Made by a program: the position numbers and the translations under genes. The notes below the pieces were generated by a model. It saw only the letters and a program-made list of their open reading frames with translations. It did not search any database and had not been told where the DNA came from. From contig NZ_JAAVTA010000015.1 in assembly GCF_012102705.1 (NCBI RefSeq), forward strand, positions 1-37,304: DNA of 37,304 bases, written 5' to 3'. The stretch is from Haematospirillum sp. H1815 (GTDB taxonomy: Bacteria > Pseudomonadota > Alphaproteobacteria > Rhodospirillales > Rhodospirillaceae). Of this stretch, positions 20,250-30,800 are shown one piece after another. Position 1 is the stretch's first letter, and every line of letters begins with the position of its first letter.

Positions 20250-21071
20250 ATGACGCACAAGAATACAGGACCTGCCGCTGATGCTGCTTGCGTGACCGAT
20301 GAAGCCCCGTCGGCCCGGACCACGCATTTCGGCTTTCGTACCGTTCACGAGGACGAGAAAGAAGGCTTGGTGCGCGGCGTGTTCACCTCGGTCGCCCGTC
20401 GCTATGACCTGATGAACGATGTGATGAGCCTGGGCGTTCACCGCCTGTGGAAAGACCGCTTCGTCGATATGCTGGCACCGCGCGCCGGCATGCAGGTTCT
20501 GGATGTTGGCGGCGGAACCGGCGACATTGCCTTCCGCGTCCTGGATCGGGTGCGTCGCCGGGTACCTGACCTTGGCGGTACAACCGTACAGGTCTGCGAT
20601 ATCAACACCGGTATGCTGAACGTCGGACGGGACCGGGCGCTGGATCGTGGACACCCTGCCGGCCTGACGTGGATCAACGGTGACGCAGAAAGCCTCCCCT
20701 TTCCGGATGCATCCTTTGATGCCTATACCATCGCGTTCTGTCTGCGCAACGTCACCCGCATTGATCAAGCGCTGAGAGAAGCGCGCCGTGTCCTGAAACC
20801 CGGCGGACGCTTCCTGTGTCTGGAATTTTCCAAGGTTCTGGTGCCGGGCCTGGATCGACTTTACGATCTTTATTCCTTTGCCGTGTTACCCCGGATGGGG
20901 CAACTTGTTGCGGGTGACCGTGACAGTTACCGCTACTTGGCTGAAAGCATCCGCCAGTTCCCCGCCCAGAAAGAACTGGCAGACAGAATGGCTCAGGCTG
21001 GCTTGTCACAGGTAGCGGTGCATAATCTCAGCGGTGGTATTGCCGCCATTCACTCGGCATGGCGGATCTAG
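20250..21071 (+). CDS. ubiE: Ubiquinone/menaquinone biosynthesis C-methyltransferase UbiE
   Basis: UbiE methylates the demethoxy-benzoquinone (and, in menaquinone makers, demethylmenaquinone) ring using S-adenosylmethionine. The 273-residue protein has an N-terminal extension of about 25 residues, then FGFRTVHEDEKEGLVRGVFTSVARRYDLMND, a family hallmark. The SAM-binding motif LDVGGGTGDIAFRVL follows, and later AFCLRNV and LEFSK. I chose the ATG at 20250; a TTG at 20232 is the alternative. It is divergent from mutM across about 86 bp and is followed by ubiB after 15 nt, so the two form a ubiquinone operon. Confidence 0.95.
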   Translation: MTHKNTGPAADAACVTDEAPSARTTHFGFRTVHEDEKEGLVRGVFTSVARRYDLMNDVMSLGVHRLWKDRFVDMLAPRAGMQVLDVGGGTGDIAFRVLDRVRRRVPDLGGTTVQVCDINTGMLNVGRDRALDRGHPAGLTWINGDAESLPFPDASFDAYTIAFCLRNVTRIDQALREARRVLKPGGRFLCLEFSKVLVPGLDRLYDLYSFAVLPRMGQLVAGDRDSYRYLAESIRQFPAQKELADRMAQAGLSQVAVHNLSGGIAAIHSAWRI

Positions 21072-21086
21072 GATGGTTGGGGCCTG

Positions 21087-22631
21087 ATGTTTTCTGCCTG
21101 TCGTAATCTTGCCCGCGTATTTCGTATCGGCCGGGTCTTGGCCCGTCACGACGTTTTGTTTCTTCTGGATGCCTTGCCGGTCGGGTCCTTGGTGGCAACC
21201 CTCCTGCGTCCCATGGTACGCCCTGCCGAAGGGCGGCCCGGACAACGCCTGGCGCGGGCTTTCGTTGAGCTGGGGCCAACATTCATCAAGCTTGGGCAGG
21301 CTCTTTCCACGCGCCCGGATCTGATGGGCGAGGCCATCGCGCAGGATCTGACAGATCTGCAGGATCGCCTGGAGCCTTTCCCGTTTGAAGATGTACGCCG
21401 GATTCTGACCGATGAGTTCGGGGAGCCACCCGAGTCCCTGTGGCAAAGCTTTGATGAAGTTCCGGTGGCTGCCGCTTCCATTGCCCAGGTTCACTTTGCC
21501 GTCACAACAGAGGGCAAGCCGGTTGCCGTCAAGGTTCTGCGCCCGGGTGTGGAGAAAATTTTCGCCCGCGATGTTGAAATGTTTTCCTGGATCGCCGCGA
21601 TGGTGGAACGGTTCCGACCACAGTTCCGGCGGCTGCGCCCGGTTGAAACTGTCCGGACGTTCGAGGATTCGGTCACGCTGGAAATGGATCTTCGGTTTGA
21701 AGCCGCCGCCGCTGCGGAATTGGCAGAAAACTTCGCCGGGGATACCACGTTCCGCGTTCCGGCCATCGACTGGCAGCGCACCGGCCAACGGGTGATGACG
21801 CAGGAACGCATTGCCGGTATTCCCCTGGATGAACGGGAAAGAATCATTGCCGTCGGCCTTGACCCGCGCGAGGTGATTACCCACGCCGCCAATGCATTTT
21901 TCAACATGGTGTTCCGCGACGGGTTTTTTCATGCTGACCTGCACCCGGGAAATCTGTTTGTTGACGAGACCGGCACCATTATCGCGGTTGATTTCGGAAT
22001 TATGGGTCGGGTCAGCGAGGAAACAAAGCGAACCTTGGGGGAAATGCTGCTGGGTTTCCTGACCGGTAACTACCGCCGGGTAGCAGAGGTTCATTTTGAA
22101 GCCGGGTGGGTGCCCGATGACAAGTCGATTGATGCATTCACCCAAGCAGCCCGTTCCATTGCTGAACCCATTTTTGGCAAGCCGATCAACGAAATTTCCA
22201 TCGCGCGCCTGCTGGGGCAGCTGTTCCAGGTAACAGAGCAATTTTCGATGCAGACCCAGCCGCAGCTGCTGCTGTTACAGAAATCCATGCTGCTGGCCGA
22301 AGGTGTGGGACGCAAGCTGGAACCCGATATCAACATGTGGGAACTGGCTTACCCACTGGTGGAACGCTGGATGACCGACACCTTCGGTCCCGGTGCAAGG
22401 GTCAAGGGAACAGTGCATGGCCTGGCCCGTACTCTGGAGCGGATGCCCGCTGTTCTTGAATATGCCGACCGGGCAGCTGCGATGATGGCCTCCGGTGGAT
22501 TGAAGCTGCATCCTGAAACGGTGCGGCAGCTTGGCGTCAGCCTGACCGGGGGGAATGGCCGCCGTACTTTGCCAACCTGGCTGCCGTGGATCCTGGTTGC
22601 GGGATTGGCGCTGGCCTTGATCGGACGATAA
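21087..22631 (+). CDS. ubiB: UbiB, ABC1/ADCK-type kinase-like protein of ubiquinone biosynthesis
   Basis: UbiB is a membrane-anchored atypical kinase/ATPase needed for ubiquinone synthesis, probably handling isoprenoid intermediates. The 514 residues contain the signature KxGQ segment (FIKLGQALSTRPDL) and the Ala-rich loop AAASIAQVH. The kinase-like core has VAVKVLRPGVEK and the catalytic and metal-binding HADLHPGNLFVDE plus VDFGIMGRV. A single membrane helix closes the C-terminus (LPWILVAGLALALIG). Length is normal. It is coupled with ubiE. No terminator is evident before repeat copy C, whose upstream box begins 11 nt after the stop. Confidence 0.94.
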   Translation: MFSACRNLARVFRIGRVLARHDVLFLLDALPVGSLVATLLRPMVRPAEGRPGQRLARAFVELGPTFIKLGQALSTRPDLMGEAIAQDLTDLQDRLEPFPFEDVRRILTDEFGEPPESLWQSFDEVPVAAASIAQVHFAVTTEGKPVAVKVLRPGVEKIFARDVEMFSWIAAMVERFRPQFRRLRPVETVRTFEDSVTLEMDLRFEAAAAAELAENFAGDTTFRVPAIDWQRTGQRVMTQERIAGIPLDERERIIAVGLDPREVITHAANAFFNMVFRDGFFHADLHPGNLFVDETGTIIAVDFGIMGRVSEETKRTLGEMLLGFLTGNYRRVAEVHFEAGWVPDDKSIDAFTQAARSIAEPIFGKPINEISIARLLGQLFQVTEQFSMQTQPQLLLLQKSMLLAEGVGRKLEPDINMWELAYPLVERWMTDTFGPGARVKGTVHGLARTLERMPAVLEYADRAAAMMASGGLKLHPETVRQLGVSLTGGNGRRTLPTWLPWILVAGLALALIGR

Positions 22632-22682
22632 AACCAATAAGTTGCTTGATGTAGGATGCACTATAATCTAGAGTCTGTTTAT

Positions 22683-23050
22683 CGGCAGGGTTCAAAAACC
22701 TGTCGATAGAGGCCCAAAAACCTCGTACATACCAGTAGCAGACAGTCGCCTGTATTGCGCGGCGACTGTCTGTACGGTGACGGACTGATTCCTCGCGGTC
22801 CGTGCACGTGTATCATGGCGGGAGGGCGGCGAATAAAACACCCGCAAGGGAAATAAGTCCGCCCGGTACTTCTGACTACTGGCAGTGTTATTGGGTTTTT
22901 GGCCTCCCGCCACCACGTGTGTTGTCAGCGCATGTGGTGGCCGGCGTCTTCGTGCGCTGAACCGGGGACCCGGTGCGGTTTCCCCCCGATGGCCATCCTG
23001 TCCGGCTTCCTTGCTCCCCGCCGGACAGGGGCACTGGGTCTCCGGTTTTC
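22683..23050 (+). repeat. 368-nt structured repeat, copy C
   Basis: This is the most diverged of the three copies, on the plus strand 51 nt after ubiB. The box TTGCTTGAT (22642-22650) lies 32 nt upstream. A TATAAT (22662-22667) sits between box and element, suggesting a promoter. The hairpins match copy A. The stem equivalent to 13012-13045 is identical, and the inner stem CCTGTCCGGC with GCCGGACAGG is perfect. The closing stem keeps pairing through two G.U wobbles and is followed by TTTT. The middle part (about 22787-22820) differs from A and B in a way that breaks the antisense reading frame but keeps the adjacent hairpin ACGGACTG/CGGTCCGT. The next gene in this direction is the second RTX gene. 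Confidence 0.75.
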
Positions 23051-23303
23051 GGGTGCGGCATGTTTGATCCAGGCGTATGTGTGTTCTGTGCCGGAAGAGA
23101 GGCAGGGTTGTACCTTGCGGGTTTGGATGCTGTGTCGGAAAACCTTGCGGCACCGCAGAGTAACCGGAGCCTGATTGTGATGATGGACAAGAAACGTTCT
23201 GACCGGCCACAGTCTCTTTAGTCTCTTCCTGTTACCATTCCTGAAGCAGGCTGCGTGCGCTTTTGTTGCTTCTACTGATTGCTCTGGCGCGCAAGGAAAA
23301 ATT

Positions 23304-23401
23304 ATGAAACCGTTTCATTGCAATGTACGCTGTGTGCATACATCAATAATGGGGGATATATTATGAATATATCCACTTTTTCCATGTAATGGCAATGCCA
23401 T
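23304..23401. promoter_or_regulatory. AT-rich cluster of three palindromes upstream of the second RTX gene
   Basis: Within an AT-rich 500-bp gap (23051-23579) there are three exact inverted repeats. They are ATGAAAC-C-GTTTCAT (23304-23318), GGATATATT-ATG-AATATATCC (23354-23374) and ATGGCA-A-TGCCAT (23389-23401). Their size and symmetry suit dimeric repressor or activator sites. The first resembles LacI/IclR-type operators only in general form. The rest of the gap shows no gene. Confidence 0.45.
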
Positions 23402-23579
23402 GCCAATTATATTTCATTCCTGCATGTATCTTGTAATTATTGGTTTATATGTATGTGGTTATTCTATGTTCTTCATTGGTCATGGTTGGTGTATATATTT
23501 TCATTATGATGTCTCTTGTCTGTTTTGATACCGTTCGTGTCTGCGGGTCTTTCTTGCCCGACTGAACATGGAGGATATG

Positions 23580-24512
23580 ATGGATATGACACAGATGGAG
23601 AGCTCTGTTGTTATGGTTGGTCCCTATGCGGTGGTGACTGGAACGCAGAACGATGATTTTCTGCATCCACCCAAGGCTCGTGGCTTCATCGATGGTCTTG
23701 GTGGTGCTGATACTGTTAATTATTCACCCTATGCAGATCCGCTGATGATTACGCCATCCTCTGTGGGGGATCTGGTTGTCAATGTGAATGATCAGCAGAA
23801 AGATCTTTTGAGAAATATTGAAAGGGTCATCGGTGGTTCGGCTGATGACCGGATGACGGGGACTTCTGCCAATGAAGTTTTCTTTGGTGGTCCGGGGCGG
23901 GATATCCTGGATGGTGGCGCTGGCTTTGATGGGGCCGAATATTCCGACAAGGATAAGTCTGTCGAGGTGGACTTGTCTGTCAAAGGGCCGGTTGTGGTCA
24001 AGGTCGGTGGGCAGCATGAGGATACACTGCACAATATAGAAGCCGTTATTGGGGGCCTTGCCGGTGATACCCTTAAGGCCGCTGCGGGCAGAAGCATGCT
24101 GGCTGGTGGTAAAGGCGATGACACCCTGATTGCCAACGGGGGCGATGATATCCTGATGGGTGGAAAGGGAGCCGATACATTCGTGTTCAAGTCGGTTTCA
24201 GACTCTCCATTCAATGACCCTTCCAGAATTATCGATTTTAACTCTGATGATGGGGACCGTATTGACTTGTCTGCCATTGATGCACATGCAGCGCAGGATG
24301 GCTTCCAGGCTCTTGCCTTCAGCGGTCAGAATTCTGCCGCTCATTCTGTATGGTACAGCGTTGGGGCTGACTATGGTGACTGGTATGCTCCGCCCGCTAT
24401 CCGTGTTGATGTAACCGGCGATGCGGTCGAGGACATGATGATTCTTGTCGAGACGGGTTCCGACGTTCCGTTCCATATTACGGCAGCAGCGTTGGGTCTG
24501 GTTGCAGAATAA
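23580..24512 (+). CDS. Short RTX-type calcium-binding repeat protein
   Basis: This 310-residue protein is related in style to the one at 13611. An N-terminal segment (VVTGTQNDDFLHPPKARGFIDGLGGADTVNYS) and several degenerate repeats lead to a clear RTX block at about residues 175-205 ([30 protein letters not shown]). It closes with IIDFNSDDGDRIDLSAIDA and a C-terminal region (VDVTGDAVEDMMILVETG), as in type I secreted proteins. Two internal units repeat the pattern VDLSVKGP...EDTLHNIEAVIGG / VNVNDQQKDLLRNIERVIGG. I chose ATG 23580 because GGAGG lies 5 nt upstream; earlier ATGs at 23568 and 23577 are too close to it. There is no enzyme domain and no signal peptide. Role unknown; secretion is inferred. 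Confidence 0.82.
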   Translation: MDMTQMESSVVMVGPYAVVTGTQNDDFLHPPKARGFIDGLGGADTVNYSPYADPLMITPSSVGDLVVNVNDQQKDLLRNIERVIGGSADDRMTGTSANEVFFGGPGRDILDGGAGFDGAEYSDKDKSVEVDLSVKGPVVVKVGGQHEDTLHNIEAVIGGLAGDTLKAAAGRSMLAGGKGDDTLIANGGDDILMGGKGADTFVFKSVSDSPFNDPSRIIDFNSDDGDRIDLSAIDAHAAQDGFQALAFSGQNSAAHSVWYSVGADYGDWYAPPAIRVDVTGDAVEDMMILVETGSDVPFHITAAALGLVAE

Positions 24513-24747
24513 GCAGCCCTGATCATGCACTATTGATGGTGCTGTCCCCTGTGACATCTGCCTGCTTGCAGGTGCGTCGCAGGGGGCATTGCACGGTATA
24601 CATTGCGGGATATCCTGATATCTGTCGCAACTCTGTTCTTTCCCGTTTGTCTTTGTCCCGGTTCGGCTTCTTCTTGGTTGAAGCCGTTTTTCCTTTGCAC
24701 TCATCTGCACGGCATTCCGTATGCCTGCTTATTTTTATCGTCATCCA

Positions 24748-24777
24748 TTGATCGATAAAATACCGACTTATTATTAA
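24748..24777 (+). promoter_or_regulatory. Candidate promoter of the RHS cassette
   Basis: TTGATC (24748-24753) and TATTAA (24772-24777) are 18 bp apart within the AT-rich 300-bp gap 24513-24810. They lie 34 nt before the first possible start of the giant RHS gene. Otherwise the gap holds no gene or clear terminator. This is a match by eye. Confidence 0.35.
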
Positions 24778-24810
24778 CCTTGTCGGGATAAATCATGTCG
24801 TATACAACCA

Positions 24811-27800
24811 ATGACAGATTCGATTGGGCTGGCTGGTATACGGAAGCGTGTTATGAGTGCTGCAAGATTGGACACGGTACTTGAGGCCCCGCCTGGGCAG
24901 GCCTCGCAATACAGTCCCGATGGTGGTTCCGTGCGGGATGTGAACCTGTTCAGGGGGGCCGTGTCATTCTCTGTTCCCCTGCTGTCCCTTCCTGGGCGAA
25001 GCGGTCTGAACCTGGAGCTTCTTGCCACTTATAACAGCGCTGTTTCTGGTCAGTTGGTGCAAAGCAATCGCGATGCACCAACCGGTATTCTTGGGCTTGG
25101 GTGGGATATACCCATTGACCGGATCGATGCCCATTATGCTGTGCCGGGTGATCGGGACAGTGCTATGCTCTTCTTGACCAGCCGTGGTTCTCGTAACCGT
25201 TTGTATCGTGTTGCACGTCCGTGGCAGCGGGGGTGTCTTGATATCAGTCTGTCTGCTTCCCTGGATCGCAAGGAGGTAACGCCGGCAGTACAGCGTGCTT
25301 TCCTGGATCAAGGCTTGGTTCTGGACCGCGAAGCGCGTGTGACGGTTGATGTTCCTGGACAGAGCTGGTCTGTTGTTGATCCGGTCAACGCCTATATGCT
25401 GGTTGTCCGGGTTGAGTCTGGCTCCTTGTCTGTTCTGGATGGTGGCCTTCAATACGAAGCAGAAGGCTATGACTTCTCTCGTATTTGCTATTACGCACCG
25501 TTCGAACGCTGGGAGATTTATGACACATCCGGCCTGTGCCGTATTCTCGGTGGGGCTTCCGGAACCAACGCTGCAGGGCATGGTACCAGCCAGGGGAACT
25601 CCATTGTTTGGGGCGTTCATTGGAATGGGTGGGCCGGCCCGGGAATGGTTGCCCACGATCCCGATGGGAAGCGGATCCAGGCTCAGTATCCGTTGTCATG
25701 GTATGTATCTGCGCAGCAGGCTCCAAACCGTGATGAGATCCGCTTTGCCTACAGGCAGGTCCAGCCTCTTGTTGGTGTTAACGGCTTGCCGTTTACCCGG
25801 GCCATCTACCTGGAAACGGTCACCGATATGTTCGGACGTTCAGCGCGTCTGATTTATGCACCGAAGCAGTATTCCAGTGACATGTCCGGTGTGCGTGAGT
25901 ATCTGGATCCGCACAGGGCTGTTCCCGATGATGCGCCCACAGCGTGGCAGGATCGTTACGAGACGCTGTTTCTTGACCGCGTTGAGTGTCGGGCCCACAC
26001 GGGTGACCTGTTGTTTACAACCTGCTTTACGTATGAGCTTGGGTTGTTTTCGGCTGTTCCTGACAAGGCTCCCCCCGATTTTGCCGGTACCATGACGCGG
26101 CGCGTCCTGACGGCGATAACCCGGGTACAGGCTGATGGCAGTTTTCTGCCGCCCTTGCGTATGACGTATCACCCGGCAACAGGGAGCAATCCCGGGGCAA
26201 TTGCTTCGCGGCATTTACCGGAAGGGGCCGTTATTGCCTATGATTATCAACAAAAGAGTCTGACGCAGTGTTCGCGCAGCCTGACGGTCTTGCCGGCCTT
26301 GGCCAGTGCCAGGCCAAGGGTCTGGTTTGGTACGGACTACGCGGTTGTCCTGTGGATTGCTGACAGTCGTTTCAGTCTGACAGTTTATACGTGGAACGGG
26401 CGCTGGATTGCCTGGACCCCGTCTGCGCAGCAGTATCTGCTGTCCATTGATCCGGATGGTATCAATCCCGTCTTGCGTGACGATTTCTTTGTCCTGCATG
26501 TTCCTGATGCAGATAAAGCCAGCAGCTGCGTGCTGTTCTTCCACCGTGACAACCGTATTCTGGGCGGGTGGATTGAAGATCCTGCTTCTCCCCTGGGTAT
26601 TGAAAGCCGTAACAGCCACGTTGTCGCCGGAGATCGTTTTCTGGCCATAGCCAACGGACAGAACAACACTGTTACCCGGTTTACATGGAACGATCTCTCT
26701 CGGTCATGGATGCAAGAAAACGTTCCGACAGAAGAACGCATGCGGGATCCTTCTTCCTGGCATATTTTTTTGGCGGCGAACGCCACTACCATGGTTGTGC
26801 TGTATTACGACGGGCTTTCTGCACCCGGTACAAAGCAAAGCCGCCTGGTTTGTCATGGTGTTGGAGAAACAGGCGACTGGACGATTCTGGATACACGTCC
26901 GGCACCGGACATAACCATCTCCGGCCCGGATGTTCGTGCCAATTTTCACTGGGTGGCGGCATCATGGGTTTTTGCTGCCGCGTCGGTCATTGCCGATACA
27001 GGATCCCGCCTGACGTGGCAGCTCAGCCTGTATACCTGGAAGCCTGACCGGACACTGAATGCGCCGTTCCAGATTGTTGGGACCATCGACAAGACAGAAA
27101 CGGGTGTCTTGCCCTGGCAGCCCATACCCGTCATTTCACCATCTGGCCTCGTTGCCTGTGGGCCCGATCTGTTGCGGTTCAATGGGTGTGAGTGGCTTCC
27201 CAATAACAGCTTGTCCCTGCGTATTCCCGTCATGGACGGTGCGGCTTTCCGGTTTGTAGCCGGGGATGATGTGGTGATGAAAACCGAATACACCCCGGAT
27301 CAGGTTATCGGGATGTTGCAGGCTTTTGATCCCGATACCACCCAATCGGTCTGGGCTGGTGATCCGCTCCTTTTGTATGATAGTGCGCCTGTCGGAAGCG
27401 GTTTGCAGCATTATGGCTCCAGTGTTGGTGGCAATACGGTGACCTTTGGTGGCCGTGTTTATGATCGAGGTGCATCAACAGACTGGAAAGAAGCCGTCCG
27501 GCATGCATCTGGTTCCTTGCCATCAGATGTAGACACGGCAACCCTTGTCAATCAGGGCCCGCTGTTCTTGCTGGCTTTGGGTCAGGAAAATACCGGGGGA
27601 CCGATGACCAGGGTCATGATCCTGAAGCCCGGGTTTATTTTTGCCGGTGAGGTTGTGCCGCAGGCTTTGTGCGAGTCTTTCGGGCCGGGGAGCTTTGCAA
27701 CCTTTCTGCCTTCTGATGAGCCTTTCGATCAGGCGCAGTCTTTAACTCTGTATCGGTTCCTGCATGACTCTGTACTGCAACCCGTTGTGGATTTTCCGGT

Positions 27801-30800
27801 GCGGTCTGTGATCAGCGATAACGGTTACACCCGCGAGGAGGTGACCTACCTGTTTGATCCGGATACGGCAGCTCTCAGCGCGCAGGGTGATGTTTGCAAA
27901 TACTACACGGTTGCTGTGTCCAGAGGACCGGAAGGTCGGCATGGTTCGACCCGTTATACCTTTATGAACGGGATTGGGGATCGTGCCCCCGGGAACCCGG
28001 TGCGGGAGGCTGTTCTGGACGGGCAGCTCCTGCGTACGGACATGCATGATGCAGGTAACCGTGTGGTGGCCAGTTATCTCAACACCTGGTCTTTTATTGA
28101 CCAGGTCCAGGATATCAGGGATGGCACAACCCGTCGTTTGCATGGCGGTTATGTGCAGTTGGCATCAACGACGCGGGTTGTCGATGGCGTGACATCAAGT
28201 CAATCCTTTGCGTATGACCTGCGTACGGGACAGGTTATGCAAACGGACATGTCGGTCCTGAATTCTGTTGCGCAGGCCGAGGTTCATCGCCGCCGTGTTG
28301 TTCCCGGGTGGCAGAGATATCCGCAGTTTGGTTTCCTCAACATCCTGACGCCATGGGTGGAGATAACCTCGACCGTTGCAACAGGTGACGCTGAACCGGT
28401 TGTAACCGGTCAGGCCCTGATGGAGTGGCGCTCTTTTCCCGGGCCGGCCATAGGGGACGCCGGACGCCTGTCTCTTTTCTCTGAAGTTCAGTCATGGAGT
28501 CGTGTTGCCGCCGGTGATTCCACCCCGTCGGAGGATCCTGCACAGTGGTTGCGGACCGGACGTGTGGAGTATCGTAATGCCTATGGGTATCACGTAGAGA
28601 CCCGAACATCGTCCGGGCTGGTTCAGAGCGAGCTGTATGCCACGGCAGGCTCCCCCCTTGTTGCTACCTTTTCCGGTGCGTCCCTGTCGGGGCAGGAAGC
28701 ATACTATTACGGGTTCGAACCCTATGAAACAGCCGGGAACTGGAACCTGGATCCTGCGCTGACTCCCCTTGTAACAGCCATCAGCTGCACGGGGACACGT
28801 TGTCTGGCGGTGCCGGCAGGGGTATCCGGGGCATCCTTGGAGCTGACGCCGCGTGATTGTTCAGAGCCATTCCTGTTCTCGTTCTGGGCTTGTCTGGATC
28901 CGGCTGTGAGTGTTCATGGCCCTGTTGAATGCTGGCGTGTAGAGTATTCCGGTCCCGGTGCTGCATCATTGCCCATACCCCGGACTGTTCAGGTTGCATC
29001 AACACAGTGGTCTTTTTATGCCATTCCTGTGGATCTGTCCGGGTGTCAGGGGCCGGTTACGGTGCATTTGACGCCGGTCAACAGTAGCAATGTCACAGTC
29101 TTTATCGATAACGTGGCATTTTCGACACGTGGCGGGTCTGTCCGGGCCCATGTTTTTGATCCTGTGACCTATCGTCTGACGGCTGAGGTTGGTCCCTATA
29201 ACCAGATCCGCCGCCGCATCTATGACCGGCAGCACCGTCAGGTCGCAATCACCAATGAGTTCCAGTCCGTTGTCAATGTGATCGCGCCGTATCTGGCGCG
29301 GCAAACGCAGGATGATTTCGATCCGGATACTCCCAACAGTCAGCTTGTGGTGCAGCCGATGGGGGAGACATGGTATGGCCGGTTTCGCAACAATGGCGTC
29401 TGGTCGGACGGGTTCTCGTCGACACAGCCGACGTTGTGGACCAGTGCCAACGGGCAGCTTGCTTATCATGGGTATCAACCCGGGCGGATCGATTTTACCG
29501 GGATCCGGCTTGTCACGGATTATATGGTTCGCCTGACGGTCAAGGCTGAACCTGGGTACAGTGTTAGCCTGCTTTTGGGTGATGATCTTTCTGTTGCCTG
29601 GAATCCAGATACATGTGCCTGGACTCTGACCGATCGCCTGAACAAGGACACGGTCCAAGGTGCCTTTACCAGTCCCACGCCATCCGGTGACTGGTTGGTT
29701 GTGCTGGGGCCCCATGCTGTGATTGTGGTGCTTGATGGCCGGATTCTATTCCGCTATCTGCCCGAGCAGTGCCCGCAGGGGCATCCGGCGCTTGTTGCCG
29801 GGGGCCCGCTGGTTGTCCGTGAATTTGTTGCCGGCAGCCGTTTGCAGATGGCCATCCGCTATTTCGACGGATGCGGGCGCACGACGCAGGGGCATTCTGT
29901 TGAGGGGACACAGGTTGTCATCGCGACGACCCTGTATGACGAACTGGGGCGGCCAGATGTGCAGCTCAAACCCGTTGCGCTTGATATCCGTCGTGACGGC
30001 TTCTTGTTCTGGCGCCGTGATCTGGTTACGGCTTTTGATCGTGACAGTGGCCTTTTGTCCGGTAAGGCAGCAGATGCTTGGCCGCAGGATCACGGATATC
30101 CCTATACCCGCAAACGGTTTGAGGCATCTCCTCTGGGGCGTGTTGTTGAGACCGGTATGCCTGGTCGTGATTTTGCCATAACCAATCTTTCTACAAGCAC
30201 CCCGGAAGGGCGTCATACCCTACGTTGGTCTTATGGCTCCAATACGAGTGATGATCCAACCTGTCGTCTGGGTCTGCCGGTCGGTCGCTATGCCCGTGTG
30301 CAGAAAACAGACCAGAATGGTGACGTGTCCGTGACCCTGACTGATACGTTGTCCCGGACAGTTGCTGCGGCCCGTTGTGTTGATTCAGAGCGTGGGCACT
30401 GGACTATCGAGAGCCAGGCCACGGTTTATACGCCCGATGGCGTACAGCAGGCGGTTCGTCTGCCGAATTTTTATGCTCTTCCTTCCGGCGGAGTAACTGA
30501 TGCCTGGACCAGGCTGACACTGTCTGATCTTGCCGGACGGATTATCAGCCGCATGGATCCCGATAGTGGCCTGAAGACCGCAGTTTTCAATGCTGCCGGT
30601 CACGTACGTTTTGCCCGGGATGCTGTTACAGCCGCCCATGGTGATGTGGTTTACAGTAAATATGACCGCTATGGGCGGCCGCTTGAAACCGGTCTTGTTG
30701 CAGCAGACTGGGACAGGCGAGCCTTGCAGGCCAGGGCGGAACAGCCGGATTGGCCACGCCCGGAGGACGGTGCCCGCGCCCTGCGTCGTTTTGTGCATGA

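Noticed and set aside
21006-22241. 411-codon frame antisense to ubiB
   Set aside because: It is a shadow of a complete and well-recognised ubiB gene.
24533-24751. 72-codon open frame between the second RTX gene and the RHS gene
   Set aside because: No ribosome site, odd composition, no similarity; it probably arises by chance.
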